Position numbers and translations under genes: made by a program. This document shows, in pieces, positions 37,101-46,851 of a stretch of DNA of 64,000 nucleotides. Where the stretch lies: assembly GCF_914767665.1 (NCBI RefSeq), contig NC_059503.1, positions 31,124,001 to 31,188,000 on the forward strand. Reading direction: 5' to 3'. The stretch is from Harmonia axyridis. Its lineage: Eukaryota; Arthropoda; Insecta; Coleoptera; Coccinellidae. The number at the start of each line of letters is the position of its first letter. Position 1 is the first letter of the stretch. Under the pieces are notes generated by a model. It made no database searches. It saw nothing but the letters and a program-made list of their open reading frames with translations, and was not told where the DNA came from.

Positions 37101-38284
37101 TCAAGATATTCGAACGATGACATTCGCTAGGTAAATAATACGAAATTCTCTATTGATGATGTTTCAGACAAAATAAAATGGTAATATTATCATTTGTTTT
37201 GATTAACAGATTGGAAGAAATTCAACAATCGAAAGAATCAGACCGTGAAGCAGGTATTGTCCACCAAAGACTCCCTACAGGAATTGAACTAATATGGCGA
37301 AATATAGGTGATGAAGAAAACTCTCAAACTCCTATTATTCATTTACAAAGTTTGGTTGAAAAAACAACACAAGCACCGTATATCTTCTGCTTCCCCGGAA
37401 TAGAGGGATTTGCTACAACTCTGAAACCGCTTGCTGCAAATTTGAAAGCTAAAGTTATTGGTATCCAATTCTGTTACAAAAACCCAACTGATTCATATTC
37501 TATTTTAGCATCAGAGGCTGTTATGGTAATATTCGGACTGATTGGTTTTTTTTTCTAATCAACAATTCATTCCTTTTGAATTTTTCAGCAAATAGACAAG
37601 ATACTTGAACCAAATGAACCACTCAATTTGATTGCCTACTCTTGGGGAACCATCATAGCTCTAGAGTCGTTAGCTATAATGGAAAAAAGAGGTCGTAGAG
37701 GCACCCTGATATGCTTAGATGGTGCACCCAATATGCTCCATGAAATGTGTGAACAAGAGATGAAGACGGGTTCAGAGGCGGAGTTCGAAACAGTTATTCT
37801 GTGTCATTTGATGGCGTTATATGTACCAGTTGAAATCATTTTAGAGAATAGGGTAAGAATACCAAACATTTTCAATGAAAAATTACTGATTACATTTTAT
37901 CAATAGGAGAAAATCTACAAATGTAATTCTTTCGAAGAACGTCTTGATCTTGCACAAAAACTTACATCGAAAGATGCAAAACACTCTCCAGAATATCAAA
38001 GAAAAGCAGCTACTGCCTTTTACACTCGTTTGAAGGAACTTAGGAATTACTATCCAAAATATCCAAAGATTCTGTCTAGCGTAAGACTCTTCAAACCCTC
38101 AAACCTGAGTGTCCAAAATGTTCCAGAAGACTACAAACTCTCAGAACTTTGTGCTAACCTGGCTGAAGTGAAAGTTTTCGAAGGAAACCACCTCACCCTA
38201 ATTGAAAACACTGATGTTGCAGACACAATAAACAATATTTTGAGTTTAAAAGTCCCATCTGACAATTCAGTCAGAATCAGTTGA
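22074..38284 (+). CDS. FASN: Fatty acid synthase paralog B (FAS-B), complete, MAT catalytic residues lost
   Basis: Complete type I FAS of 2386 residues. Exons: 22074-22194, 23090-23263, 23325-23529, 23741-23944, 24003-24132, 24188-24338, 24403-24545, 27656-27797, 27859-28072, 28126-28317, 28376-28697, 28783-28966, 29021-29321, 29404-29633, 29712-29899, 29953-30122, 31367-31621, 31694-31868, 31931-32155, 32211-32550, 32601-32884, 32942-33072, 33221-33377, 33436-33601, 33657-33956, 34012-34192, 34251-34406, 34462-34713, 34874-35027, 36726-36933, 36983-37130, 37210-37525, 37589-37852, 37907-38284. All phases agree and no stop interrupts the frame. The start ATG is chosen because exon 1 (40 codons plus one base) ends EEVCIT and joins GVSGVFPNS, the expected KS start. 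Intron positions equal those of FAS-A. As in FAS-A, all domains but MAT keep their catalytic residues. Which named insect FASN it matches is unknown to me. Confidence 0.96.
22534..22590. repeat. Short tandem repeat in FAS-B intron 1
   Basis: Three slightly diverged copies of a roughly 18-bp unit (GCAATTTTCCATAAATT-like) in a row. Confidence 0.75.
23090..28072 (+). CDS. FASN: FAS-B exons 2-9: ketoacyl synthase (KS) domain
   Basis: Residues about 41-494 including the linker. Nucleophile in DTACSSS (Cys194, codon 23820-23822); histidines in EAHGTGTRVGDP (codon 24329-24331) and SNIGHSEPASG (codon 24507-24509); closing motif SFGFGGANGHVLL. The triad is complete. Intron 7 (24546-27655) is greatly enlarged by repeats. 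Confidence 0.93.
24663..25962. mobile_element. CAGGGTGGCCAC-ended TIR/foldback element in FAS-B intron 7
   Basis: CAGGGTGGCCACTTTTTCAA at 24663 and its complement ending at 25962 bound a 1300-bp element with inverted arms of about 280 bp. A second pair of inverted segments lies further in (around 25210-25340 and 25525-25690). The mirror-image open frames in the two arms are the same sequence read from both ends, not genes. Confidence 0.85.
26320..26430. mobile_element. Hairpin MITE, copy 1 (FAS-B intron 7)
   Basis: 111-bp inverted-repeat element with ends GGGACCGTATTCTCGACAAG and its complement. Inner arms AACGTATACGTTCTTTCAGTG mirror across a short loop. A second copy is at 40455-40585. Confidence 0.8.
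26431..27655. other. Rest of FAS-B intron 7
   Basis: AT-rich, with decayed terminal motifs (ACAGGGTGATTTTGG near 26813; CAGTGGCGTAC near 26930 resembling a hAT end) and no coding signal. Confidence 0.3.
28126..29321 (+). CDS. FASN: FAS-B exons 10-13: MAT domain, catalytically degenerate
   Basis: Residues about 495-827. The GHSxGE motif reads GYAIGE; Ala619 (GCT, 28554-28556) replaces the nucleophile Ser. The oxyanion segment reads LAFGSFDDSW instead of FSGMGSQW, and FEIANHVK replaces the Arg-bearing WRGR segment. In addition the catalytic His position is Leu (TWLT, codon 28942-28944), unlike FAS-A. Despite this the domain stays closely similar to that of FAS-A, with one extra codon in exon 11 and one fewer in exon 13. 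Confidence 0.9.
29404..31621 (+). CDS. FASN: FAS-B exons 14-17: dehydratase (DH) domain
   Basis: Residues about 828-1108. HxxxGxxxxP appears as HVIDGRNLLP (His codon 29621-29623), and WDGNWVSFMD is followed by NMLQ. Catalytic His and Asp are intact. Intron 16 (30123-31366) is long; it has decayed terminal motifs but no element I can delimit. Confidence 0.9.
30123..31366. other. FAS-B intron 16, unclassified
   Basis: Contains isolated CACCCTGTA-type motifs (near 31065 and 31197) that match terminal motifs of the TIR elements elsewhere, but I cannot define an element. Confidence 0.3.
31694..32884 (+). CDS. FASN: FAS-B exons 18-21: non-catalytic central region
   Basis: Residues about 1109-1450, matching FAS-A exons 17-20 intron for intron. 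It begins CGGVEIIGVMASSIPRR and ends with the NPLRRGDLSSLKWIEG segment leading to ER. Structural role by homology. Confidence 0.8.
32942..34192 (+). CDS. FASN: FAS-B exons 22-26: enoyl reductase (ER) domain
   Basis: Residues about 1451-1761. ASLNFRDVMTASGR and the NADPH loop HSGTGGVGQAAI are intact. In exon 25 (100 residues) I count about 12 differences from FAS-A. Confidence 0.92.
34251..36933 (+). CDS. FASN: FAS-B exons 27-30: ketoreductase (KR) domain and linker
   Basis: Residues about 1762-2018. The nucleotide loop reads IGGLGGFG where FAS-A has TGGLGGFG. The Lys strand (VVLKDSL), FSSVSCGRG and TNYGMANS are all present. Intron 29 (35028-36725) contains a LINE fragment and part of a TIR element. 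Confidence 0.9.
35041..35300. mobile_element. 5' part of a CAGGGTGGGC-ended TIR element (truncated)
   Basis: Begins CAGGGTGGGCAAATAAGCGA at 35041, 13 bp after the exon 29 end. It follows the left part of the full copy at 49907-50683 closely until a 70-bp gap, then fades before the LINE fragment. No right end is present. Confidence 0.8.
35400..36495 (-). pseudogene. Non-LTR retrotransposon (LINE) reverse transcriptase fragment
   Basis: On the minus strand, the RT domain A motif FVDFTKAFDR lies near 36370. Further on come KLTFDSGIIQQVSIFNCLEV and WRNKAMRSQSKTRI (near 35800-36000), then RTTEMKILRIFKG and RIRSNDIRRELGVQDVVRW (near 35620-35730). These are in order but in shifted frames with stops. 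The 3' end abuts a (GAA)n run near 35398-35418. A dead 5'-truncated insertion in FAS-B intron 29, antisense to the gene. The clade is not assigned. Confidence 0.8.
36983..37130 (+). CDS. FASN: FAS-B exon 31: acyl carrier protein (ACP)
   Basis: Residues about 2019-2067. Phosphopantetheine site LGMDSMTAIEIKQSLE with the Ser codon at 37039-37041. Intact. Confidence 0.93.
37210..38284 (+). CDS. FASN: FAS-B exons 32-34: thioesterase (TE) domain
   Basis: Residues about 2068-2386. Nucleophile IAYSWGT (Ser codon 37640-37642), Asp in CLDGAP and His in FEGNHLTLIE. The protein ends shortly after the TE fold with TGA at 38282-38284, without the tail seen in FAS-A. Confidence 0.93.
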
Positions 38285-38350
38285 AGAAGCAGTTATTTAA
38301 TCTTTTTGCTTATTTTTGGGCAGTTGATTATAATTATGTACGTTATTTCT

Positions 38351-38356
38351 AATAAA
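38351..38356 (+). terminator. Poly(A) signal of FAS-B (AATAAA)
   Basis: Canonical AATAAA 67 bp after the FAS-B stop codon, with a T-rich stretch just downstream. Confidence 0.6.
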
Positions 38357-38671
38357 CAACTCTTTTCGAAACGTTTAATTGTCTAATACCTGCCAATGTC
38401 ATTATAAAATGACAATACACTAGCGCAGAGGGTATGGGGCTGTAGCCACCCCTCCCCAAAAATGCCAACAATTCAGAGAAAGTTTGTCAATGAAAACAAT
38501 AAATGTCTCTGATGAATTTTCGTTTATTATTTATTATAACTCAGCATAATTTCTTGCTTTCATAGGCAACTTCAATAAGTAAAGAATTTCTTGAGGGTTT
38601 CTTCTCAAAGATAACCATAAAAATTTGAATTTTAATGTCACTAGGTAGTAGTTCAGTACTTGAACTGAATA

Positions 38672-39958
38672 CAAGGCCGTCGCTTGGGGCGGCAAAATTC
38701 AAGGGTGGCATTTCAAGCTTGATCAACAAAAATTATTTATGTAGAAATTCAAAGTACCAAATGAGATTCAATTCAGTCAGCAACAACAGGAAGGAATACA
38801 GACAAATTTAATTAACATCAAAAACCATCAAGGATGCCGCATTATACATTATACTCATAAATATCCAGATGTGGCGTGATCCCCCCATAGTGCCGTTTAC
38901 GAGTTATTGACCCTAAAACAAACACATGCACTCTTCAGGCTTGTCGGCGTTCGCTTTACATTGCCGAATTTTTTGCCACTTGGGGTTCTGGATTATTTTC
39001 TTTTCAATATCCTCAAATCAGAATGTTGATTCCTCAGAATGGAATGCAAAGTATAAGAAACCAATTCAATTTCATCACTTCCAACTGATTCTTTTTGATA
39101 AATATAAGAAGTTTTATTATTTCATACATCATTCCATTATTTTATAATATTCTTCATTTTTCACATAAAATTATCTAGTGTTGGGCGTGGGCGCATTTGA
39201 ATTAGTAATGGTTCCTCAGCATCATCCGATTGCTTTACTCGATAATCTTAAACAAAAAAAAAACAAAATTCCAAGCTTTTTCTAAAATCGTAACTTAGCT
39301 AGGAACCTGAAACTGCAGGGCCCATTCTAGAGGGGCGGCATTATGTACTTTTTCTGGGAAATTTGAACTACTGGAAGAACGAATTAAATATTTTTTTTTA
39401 TTTGGACGAATTTCACTTATGATTTTCTTATCAATTTCACTAATCTCAAACATCTTTGCATCATGAATATCTGTAACATCTATTCGAATTTAGAATAATT
39501 GTTCATTCGCATCATCCGGTTGTTCAATCCAATCTTCAAAGAAAAAAACAACCAAATGTTCTAGCGTTATATGTAGTCAAAACTCAATAGAGGGATCTGA
39601 AACCTGACTTCAATTCATATATTTCAATCATTTATTCATTAGAATTCAGATGACCACGTTTATTGTTTATTGCATACCACTCATCATAAATCATCTTTTG
39701 GATTAAAATTTGAATCCATAACAAATAGGTAATTACAATTAAAATACATTTTTTCCTTCCTAAAATTTTTTTTATGAAAAAGTGTGGATTTTTTCAAACT
39801 TCCATACCGAATCTTTGAAAACAAATTCACCAAACCAACATCCACCACTGGATCCCGATTATACAATATCAATTTTTAGCATTTTGAAGATTAAGCTTCT
39901 GTTAGGGCGGCAAAATGGGTCTCTGCCTAGGGCGGAAGTTTAGCAAGCGACGGCCCTG
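38672..39958. mobile_element. hAT-like non-autonomous element
   Basis: Ends CAAGGCCGTCGCTTG at 38672 and CAAGCGACGGCCCTG at 39958 are inverted repeats, and a GGCGGCAAAAT segment lies just inside both. The CAGGGCCG end type is seen in hAT elements. Flanking octamers (ACTGAATA and ATTAAATA) are only partly alike, so the target duplication is decayed or wrongly placed. No transposase. A related end fragment is at 53901-54005. Confidence 0.55.
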
Positions 39959-40454
39959 ATTAAATAATATTATTATTTCTTTGTATCAACTATGATGGTT
40001 GAACACATCCTACAAAAATACTTTTTTAAGATGACGAAGTTGCCGATGGATGCTGAGATTGCTTGGTCATAAAAAAAATATAGATACAATTGATACTTGT
40101 GAGGTTCCGAACCAATAGAAACATCTGACTTCAAAATTTCCGATTGAGTCGCTTGAGTGACAGATTTCCCAAACATCAATCTCTGTTATTATCATTTACG
40201 TATTTGATTGATCGGAGAAATAACTCTTTGACTGATTCAAAAAATTTACAATATTATATGAACTGGATTTAGAAACATCCAACGAAATAACCCTTGAATG
40301 AGAATTCAAGATGTGGAAGGAATTATTCAGAATTTCCCATTCAAAACTTGATGCAATATCGGTACTTTCTAAATATGATGTGCAGTTATTATTACGCATG
40401 TGCAGTTATATTACGCAGAATGTTTTGTACGTTACCAGTATCGACGGCCACGCA

Positions 40455-40585
40455 GGGACTGTATTCTCGACAACGTATTCAAAACGTATACGTTCTTTCA
40501 GTGCTCTGAACACTGAATGAACGCAAAGATTAATCTTTGAATGAACGTATAAGTTCATAAGATCACTTGTCGAGAATACGGTCCC
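40455..40585. mobile_element. Hairpin MITE, copy 2
   Basis: Same ends and arms as the MITE at 26320-26430, but 20 bp longer because of an inserted stretch. The insert contains a perfect 16-bp palindrome (CAAAGATTAATCTTTG). Confidence 0.8.
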
Positions 40586-41038
40586 TGGGAGGCATTTTTC
40601 CGTTTCCTATAGAGCTAGCGCAACCAGGTGCACTAATCCATTAGGTAACGGATGCGCGCGAGAGCAGAGAGATGGACTAACTAGGCTTAATCTGTCGAAT
40701 TTTTTTTATGATTAAGTATTGATGAATTCGATATTGACAATGTATTAGGTATATACCCTAGGAACATCTGTAAGAAAACTGAATATATGAAATTATTTAT
40801 TTTTATTAACTTCAGTATTTACTTCAACCTTCAGTCCAATCTCCAAATTATGGAATGAATTTTTATATTCAATTAAATTTTTTATACAATCGACAACCTA
40901 TAGCTTACATACCTACAATATCTCCACCCCCACCTCCAGATGTCGATATTCAGCCCCCCCCCCCCAAAAACAAAGTTCTGGCTGCGCCATACAGCGATTA
41001 TAAGAACATAATTGTGTATTATTCATAGTTTATAGATA
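40586..41038. other. Intergenic, C-rich tract
   Basis: Holds a run of C near 40965-40976 next to CTGGCTGCGCCAT, probably the end of a decayed hAT-like element. No gene. Confidence 0.3.
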
Positions 41039-44000
41039 TAGTATATCCAAAGTCACTTGAACTAGTCTATAAAAACGCTTGGCCAGAGATAATTGCAAAA
41101 CAGTCATAAACCATAGGCGCACAATTTTCGAACCCTTGAGTTGAAAATAATATTTTTGCGTAGATATGTATGGGACTCAGATGTCGATTCTTTCAGAAAA
41201 TTTGTGACGTGAGTAACTTTTTCTGTTTCATCAAAAATGATACTTTGTCATTCTACGGTGTTATAATTTGATTATTCTTATCGTTATCAACGAAGATGAA
41301 CTGATCGCGTTGCATAGAATTATAAGAGCATGAGATGAATTCGGAAATGTTCTCTCTGATAAGACAAACTAGGGTAGAATAGGTGCATGACCTTGAGATC
41401 CTTGAATGACATCCGTCAACGTCAAATTACGTATATTATTGCATTATCAGATAGCTTGGTGGATGACAATTTCAGCAATATGGCAATACTTGAGTATAAG
41501 CTCAACGGTTCATAAGTTGAAGAGATTCCTATAGATATCTTATGAAAAGTTTTTTGCAAAAAACCTATATTTTTTATTCGTTTAGTTAATTTTACGTAGG
41601 TATGAAAAGAGAGGGGTCTCAAGCAAATCCTATACTTAAAGGGTTATCGAGGAAAAACTTGAACTAAGGAAAACTGCAATTTCTCATTGAATGGAGTAGT
41701 CTATGACTTCCAGAAAACATAAAAAGAAACTAAAAAGTCGAAATTTCATGAATTGTAATAAATTATTCGTTGAGATGGTTGAAAATCCATAAACCAATAA
41801 AATTTTCAATTACGAATAATTAATGACATTTCATGAAATGTAAAATTTAGTTATCTAAATTCCAATATTAGTTTCTATGTTTTCCGGAAGTCATAGACCG
41901 AGTCATAGACTACTTCACTCAGTTAGAAATTGTAGTATTTTCTTAGTTCTTCCTCGATAACTTTTTCGTATTCAGAATCAGAATGAATATTCAAAGATAT
42001 ATGTAACATATTATTAAAACTGTCCCGACTGATGGCAGGAAATGGTGAAATATTCCTATTTTCTATGAAATACTTGATTGATTTTTCGATCTGGCTACGT
42101 AGCTGCTAATTTGACGTATAAGAGCCTCAACATCATATGCCTATTCTTCATGATTTCTCAAACCAGTAATAACATTGCTAAAAATCAGAAAATGTATTGA
42201 AAATTTTGTTGGTTAATCTCATTTTAATCAATTCTGCCTTCAGTGGAATGAAGATATTTAGGATGCGAAATCATTTTCTTCAGAACCCGTCATATATCAA
42301 TTCCGACTTTGAAAGTAAATGGAGGAATAGATTTGATTGCGAAATATTCATCTTTTTTTACATAAACCGTAGATTTGTACCAAACATCATAGTCGAAATC
42401 ATCAAAAGCATCAGTCACACAACGAACTAAAACTACGTAAAAATGCATTTCAATAATACCCCTATGGACCACACTGGTATATGCGAATTATTGGAAAGTA
42501 ATTAAGAAGTGACAGATGCAGCCAATGAGTGTATAGTATATCCAAAGTCACTTGAACTAGTCTATAAAAACGCTTGGCCAGAGATAATTGCAAAACAGTC
42601 ATAAACCATAGGCGCACAATTTTCAAACCCTTGAGTTGAAAATAATATTTTTGCGTAGATATGTATGGGACCCAGATGTCGATTCTTTCAGAAAATTTGT
42701 GACGTGAGTAACTTTTTCTGTTACATCAAAAATGATACTTTGTCATTCTACGGTGTTATAATTTGATAATTCTTTATTCTCGACCTTTCATATACTATCA
42801 AGTATCAAGGAACGTTATCAACGATGATGAACGGATCGTTGCATAGAATTATAAGAGCATGAGATGAATTCGGAAATGTTCTCTCTGATAAGACAAACTA
42901 GGGTAGAATAGGTGCATGACCTTGAGATCCTTGAATGTCATCCTTCTACGTCAAATTAGCAGCTACGTTGCCGAATTGAATTTTATTTCTTCGTTATTGT
43001 AAGGCGAAATTTATGTCCCTCAGTGGAAGCAGAAGGCTAAATGATAATGATGTACAGGGTGATTCACCGCGAAGGGCTATTAGACGTTTATGGTAAACTA
43101 ATAATAATTTTGTGCTGAAAATTTATACAATTTCCTTTTATACCGGAAACAGAGAAATACTTTCTTATTTCAAATACTCAAACATAAAAAGAAACTGAAA
43201 AGTCGAAATTTCATGAATTGTAATAAATCATTCGTTAAGATGGTTGAAAATCCATAAACCAATAAAATTTTCAAAACGAATAATTAATGACATTTCATGA
43301 AATGTCAAATTTAGTTATCTAAATTTTAATATTAGTTTCTATGTTTTCCGGAAGTCATAGACCGAGTCATAGACTACTTCACTCAGTTAGAAATTGTAGT
43401 ATTTTCTTAGTTCTTCCTCGATAACTTTTTCGTGTTCAGAATCAGAATAAATATTCAAAGATATATGTAACATATTATTAAAACTGTCCCGACTGATGGC
43501 AGGAAATGGTTAAATATTTTCTATAAAATACTTGATTGATTTTTCGATCTGGCTACGTAGCTGCTAATTTGACGTATAAAAGAGCCTCAACATCATATGC
43601 CTATTCTTCATGATTTCTCAAACCAGTAATAACATTGCTAAAAATCAGAAAATGTAATGAAAATTTTGTTGGTTAATCTCGTTTTAATCAATTCTGCCTT
43701 CAGTGGAATGAAGATATTTAGGATGCGAAATCATTTTCTTCAGAACCCGTCATATATCAATTCCGACTTTGAAAGTAAATGGAGGAATAGATTTGATTGC
43801 GAAATATTCATCTTTTTTTACATAAACCTTAGATTTGTTCCAAACATCATAGTCGAAATCATTAAAAGCATCAGTCACACAACGAACTAAAACTACGTAA
43901 AAATGCATTTCAATAATACCCCTATGGACCACACTGGTCTATGCGAATTATTGGAAAGTAATTAAGAAGTGATAGATGCAGCCAATGAGTGTAACCAAAA

Positions 44001-44455
44001 ACGCTCTCAAAGTGGAAAGGGGAATACGAGGGGAAATATTCAGCCAATAAGATGAATCAAATCGGGACATTCTTGTTTCCAAGACGATCTGCTAAATACC
44101 GGGGTTTATTTGAGAGTATTGATAGCAATATTTTCATAAATTCCAAAGGAATTTCTGAAAACTTAGACAACCCTTGTATAATTGAAATATTCAGGCTTCC
44201 CCCAAGTGACTTTGGATATACTATAACCAAAAACGCTCTCAAAGTGGAAAGGGGAATACGAGGGGAAATATTCAGCCAATAAGATCAATCAAATCGGGAC
44301 ATTCTTGTTTCCAAGACAATCTGCTAAATACCGGGGTTTATTTGAGAGTATTGATAGCAATATTTTCATAAATTCCAAAGGAATTTCTGAAAACTTAGAC
44401 AACCCTTGTATAATTGAAATATTCAGGCTTCCTCCAAGTGACTTTGGATATACTA
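41039..44455. mobile_element. Self-nested TA-target TIR element (outer copy, A-A-B-B structure)
   Basis: Outer ends TAGTATATCCAAAGTCACTT at 41039 and its complement ending at 44455, flanked by TA on both sides. The outer copy is split into part A (41039-42531) and part B (44226-44455) by an inner full copy with identical 21-bp ends. The split point is a TA, duplicated at 42532-42533 and 44224-44225. Parts A and B recur in the same order in the inner copy, where they are joined by a single TA (43992-43993). Part A also carries remnants of the foldback repeat seen at 3481-4258. No transposase is recognised. Confidence 0.85.
42534..44223. mobile_element. Inner copy of the TA-target TIR element
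   Basis: 1690 bp, with perfect 21-bp terminal inverted repeats. Matching open frames in the inner and outer copies (near 42197/43657 and 44052/44305) are repeat copies without recognisable protein families. It differs internally from the outer copy: it keeps a CAGGGTGATTC-bounded segment near 43050 and lacks the 41430-41700 segment. Confidence 0.85.
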
Positions 44456-46851
44456 TACCTACATATATTGAAGTCCTTATGCCGGCAATTTAGGAATATT
44501 TGCTTTGGGAGAATGGTTGGTACATAAAAAACCCCTCATCTATTTGATTGATGTATTATCGAGAACACTCGAATTGATAAGAGGGGCTAAATGTTTTTTT
44601 AATGAACTTGTGTTGTGCAACGATTCAATTATGTTTTCACGCTAACGTCAATAAAATGCGAGCAACTCGTAACTTAATATTATCTGTTGAAAAAGAACAA
44701 TACTCATCATGTCTCAAAAAATGGACAGCGTCTACTTTTGTTACTAGATATTAAAGTTAACCATTCATTATGACTGCTATTACAATAATTATGTAGATAG
44801 GTTAACAGGGTTGATATGACTCTTGGTGACTGAAACACTTTTCTTTTATCCTATATACATGTTTTACGAGGAGGACGTTGTCTAAATTATTTCTTTGAAT
44901 AATAATTTCAATAGTTTGTTCTGTGTGAAGGTTAAAATGATTATTTTTAACTTACCAAAATCTGAAATTTTGGTAGTTTCAACTTATACAAATGCATTAT
45001 TTTAGCCAATCATTCGGCATTATACTGATAATACTACTTCCTCATCGATAATATCCTGTTAACATTGGAACGTCAAAATTTTACTTCGAATTTGCCGTTA
45101 GTGACAGCTTAAAGTGCTTCGAGGTTTATTGAAAAATCAACACGAACCGATTCAGCGCCATTGCTCAAGAGAATATCAAATATTTTAAATGTTGAAAAAA
45201 GTGATCTTCCAAATACAACGCGTCCTTCGAAGTTTTTTTAGATAATTTTTTATTTTCATTACTCAAACTTGTTTATTTGAGGCAAAAACATTTTAACAAA
45301 TATTTGTTTTCATATTTTTGCCAAATAAACAAGTTATCGTGGAAAATAAAAAATTATCGTTTAAACTTGAAGCACTACTCGCTTTGTCACCCCTTGTTTT
45401 GCCATCTGCGATTTTTTCATTCGTGATCGGTATACACTTACCGAATGTTTTCGGCCTTTGTATCATACTCTCCAGGCAATTTCAAAGTTCAATGCTACAG
45501 TTGTCGAAGAACTGATTTTATTTCCCTTTCACAAAAATTGTTTTTGAGTAATCAGTTTGTAGGTATGTTATATTAAATTTATGTTTTTTCGGTTCTTTGC
45601 ATACAAAGAACTGAACTGATTTATTCGCTTCGAACAATATACCACAACAATATACATTATATTTGATCTCTGTAATGCGTGTAAGTTTGGCGATCTGTGA
45701 GAGCAGTTTTTCGACATGGAAGAAGTTGAAAACTTTGGCTCAGATCAACAATGGGGTCAAGAACAATTGGCAGATTTGGCCTTGATAAACAATCATAGGA
45801 AATGAAACTCGATATTGATAGAAATATGAATAGGAGATTCTTGGAATTATGAGTACCTAAATGATTTTATTTCATTTTCATAACAATTGTTTTTGAATAA
45901 TTATCTCATAGGCATGTAGTAAACGTTTTGTTACAGGAAAAATTTTGTTGTTGTTTCTTAAATGTTCCCTTTGTGTATTTACGTTGTATGTAGGTATTCA
46001 TTTTTGATAAAATATTTATTTCGATGAAATATTTTCGATTTCGAAATCATAAAATGAGTCCTATATATTCTTTGATTTATATTCTAGTAAACTTTCGGTT
46101 ATTGTTCATTATGATTTAATAATTTTAGATGGAGTGTTTTGAAATTCCAGATCTCATTCACTTGATGTATCCATTTTTGTTCATTTCAACGCTAAATATA
46201 TTTCAAAATTTTCTAACACGCCTACCTTTCGCTGGTGCATAATCATATGAGCAAGTGAAGTTGTTATACCAATGTGATGAGGCGAATTTTTTTTTGAGGT
46301 TAATCACAATAGTAATAACGATTTCACATGTCAAATATTGGTTATGCTCCTGTGAACGGTTTCGGTGTTATTAAATGTTGACATATGAGGGATGAAGAAT
46401 CACCCTATGTTTCCCTCTACCACTTTCTGATTTTATTTGTGGACAATCACATTGCTATAAAAATTCAATTTCTCAAATATGGTTATCTGACGAATACTTT
46501 CTGAAATAGTAAAATATAAATATTCAAGAATGAAAACTTGTTCAATGGCCCGAAATAATTTCGATTATATAACACATATTTTGATGAACCAATAGAATCC
46601 GTGAATTCCCCATATTTACGGCGTATTGATAAGTGGATTTACTCTTGACGATGTGATATAATCGTTTTAGTGTTACGCCTCTTGTCATATTGGGATAATT
46701 TTCATAGTAACATTCTTGGACGTTCGCCAAAATAATGAAAGTAAACCCAGTGAAATGTCATCGAATTATCAAAATGCAGTGCTTTGGTTATAGTTATTGA
46801 AATTATTCGTTATATAATAGTAACGAATACCACTCGAACATAGACAATATA
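44456..46851. other. Intergenic, AT-rich, one foldback
   Basis: Apart from the inverted repeat at 45242-45361, I see no gene or delimited element. Confidence 0.35.
45242..45361. repeat. Imperfect inverted repeat
   Basis: ATAATTTTTTATTTTC and AACTTGTTTATTTG near 45242-45282 are mirrored by CAAATAAACAAGTT and GAAAATAAAAAATTAT near 45321-45358. Probably a small foldback element. Confidence 0.7.

Noticed and set aside
477..38284. The many consecutive plus-strand ORFs read as separate small genes
   Set aside because: Each ends at a GT donor or begins at an AG acceptor, and together they give the ordered domains of FAS.
40960..40980. Poly-C run as a regulatory G-quadruplex
   Set aside because: It is a simple C run at the edge of decayed repeat DNA with no spaced G-tract pattern.
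42197..44493. Pairs of similar small ORFs suggesting a tandem gene family
   Set aside because: They are the repeated A and B parts of the self-nested TIR element and have no recognisable protein family.
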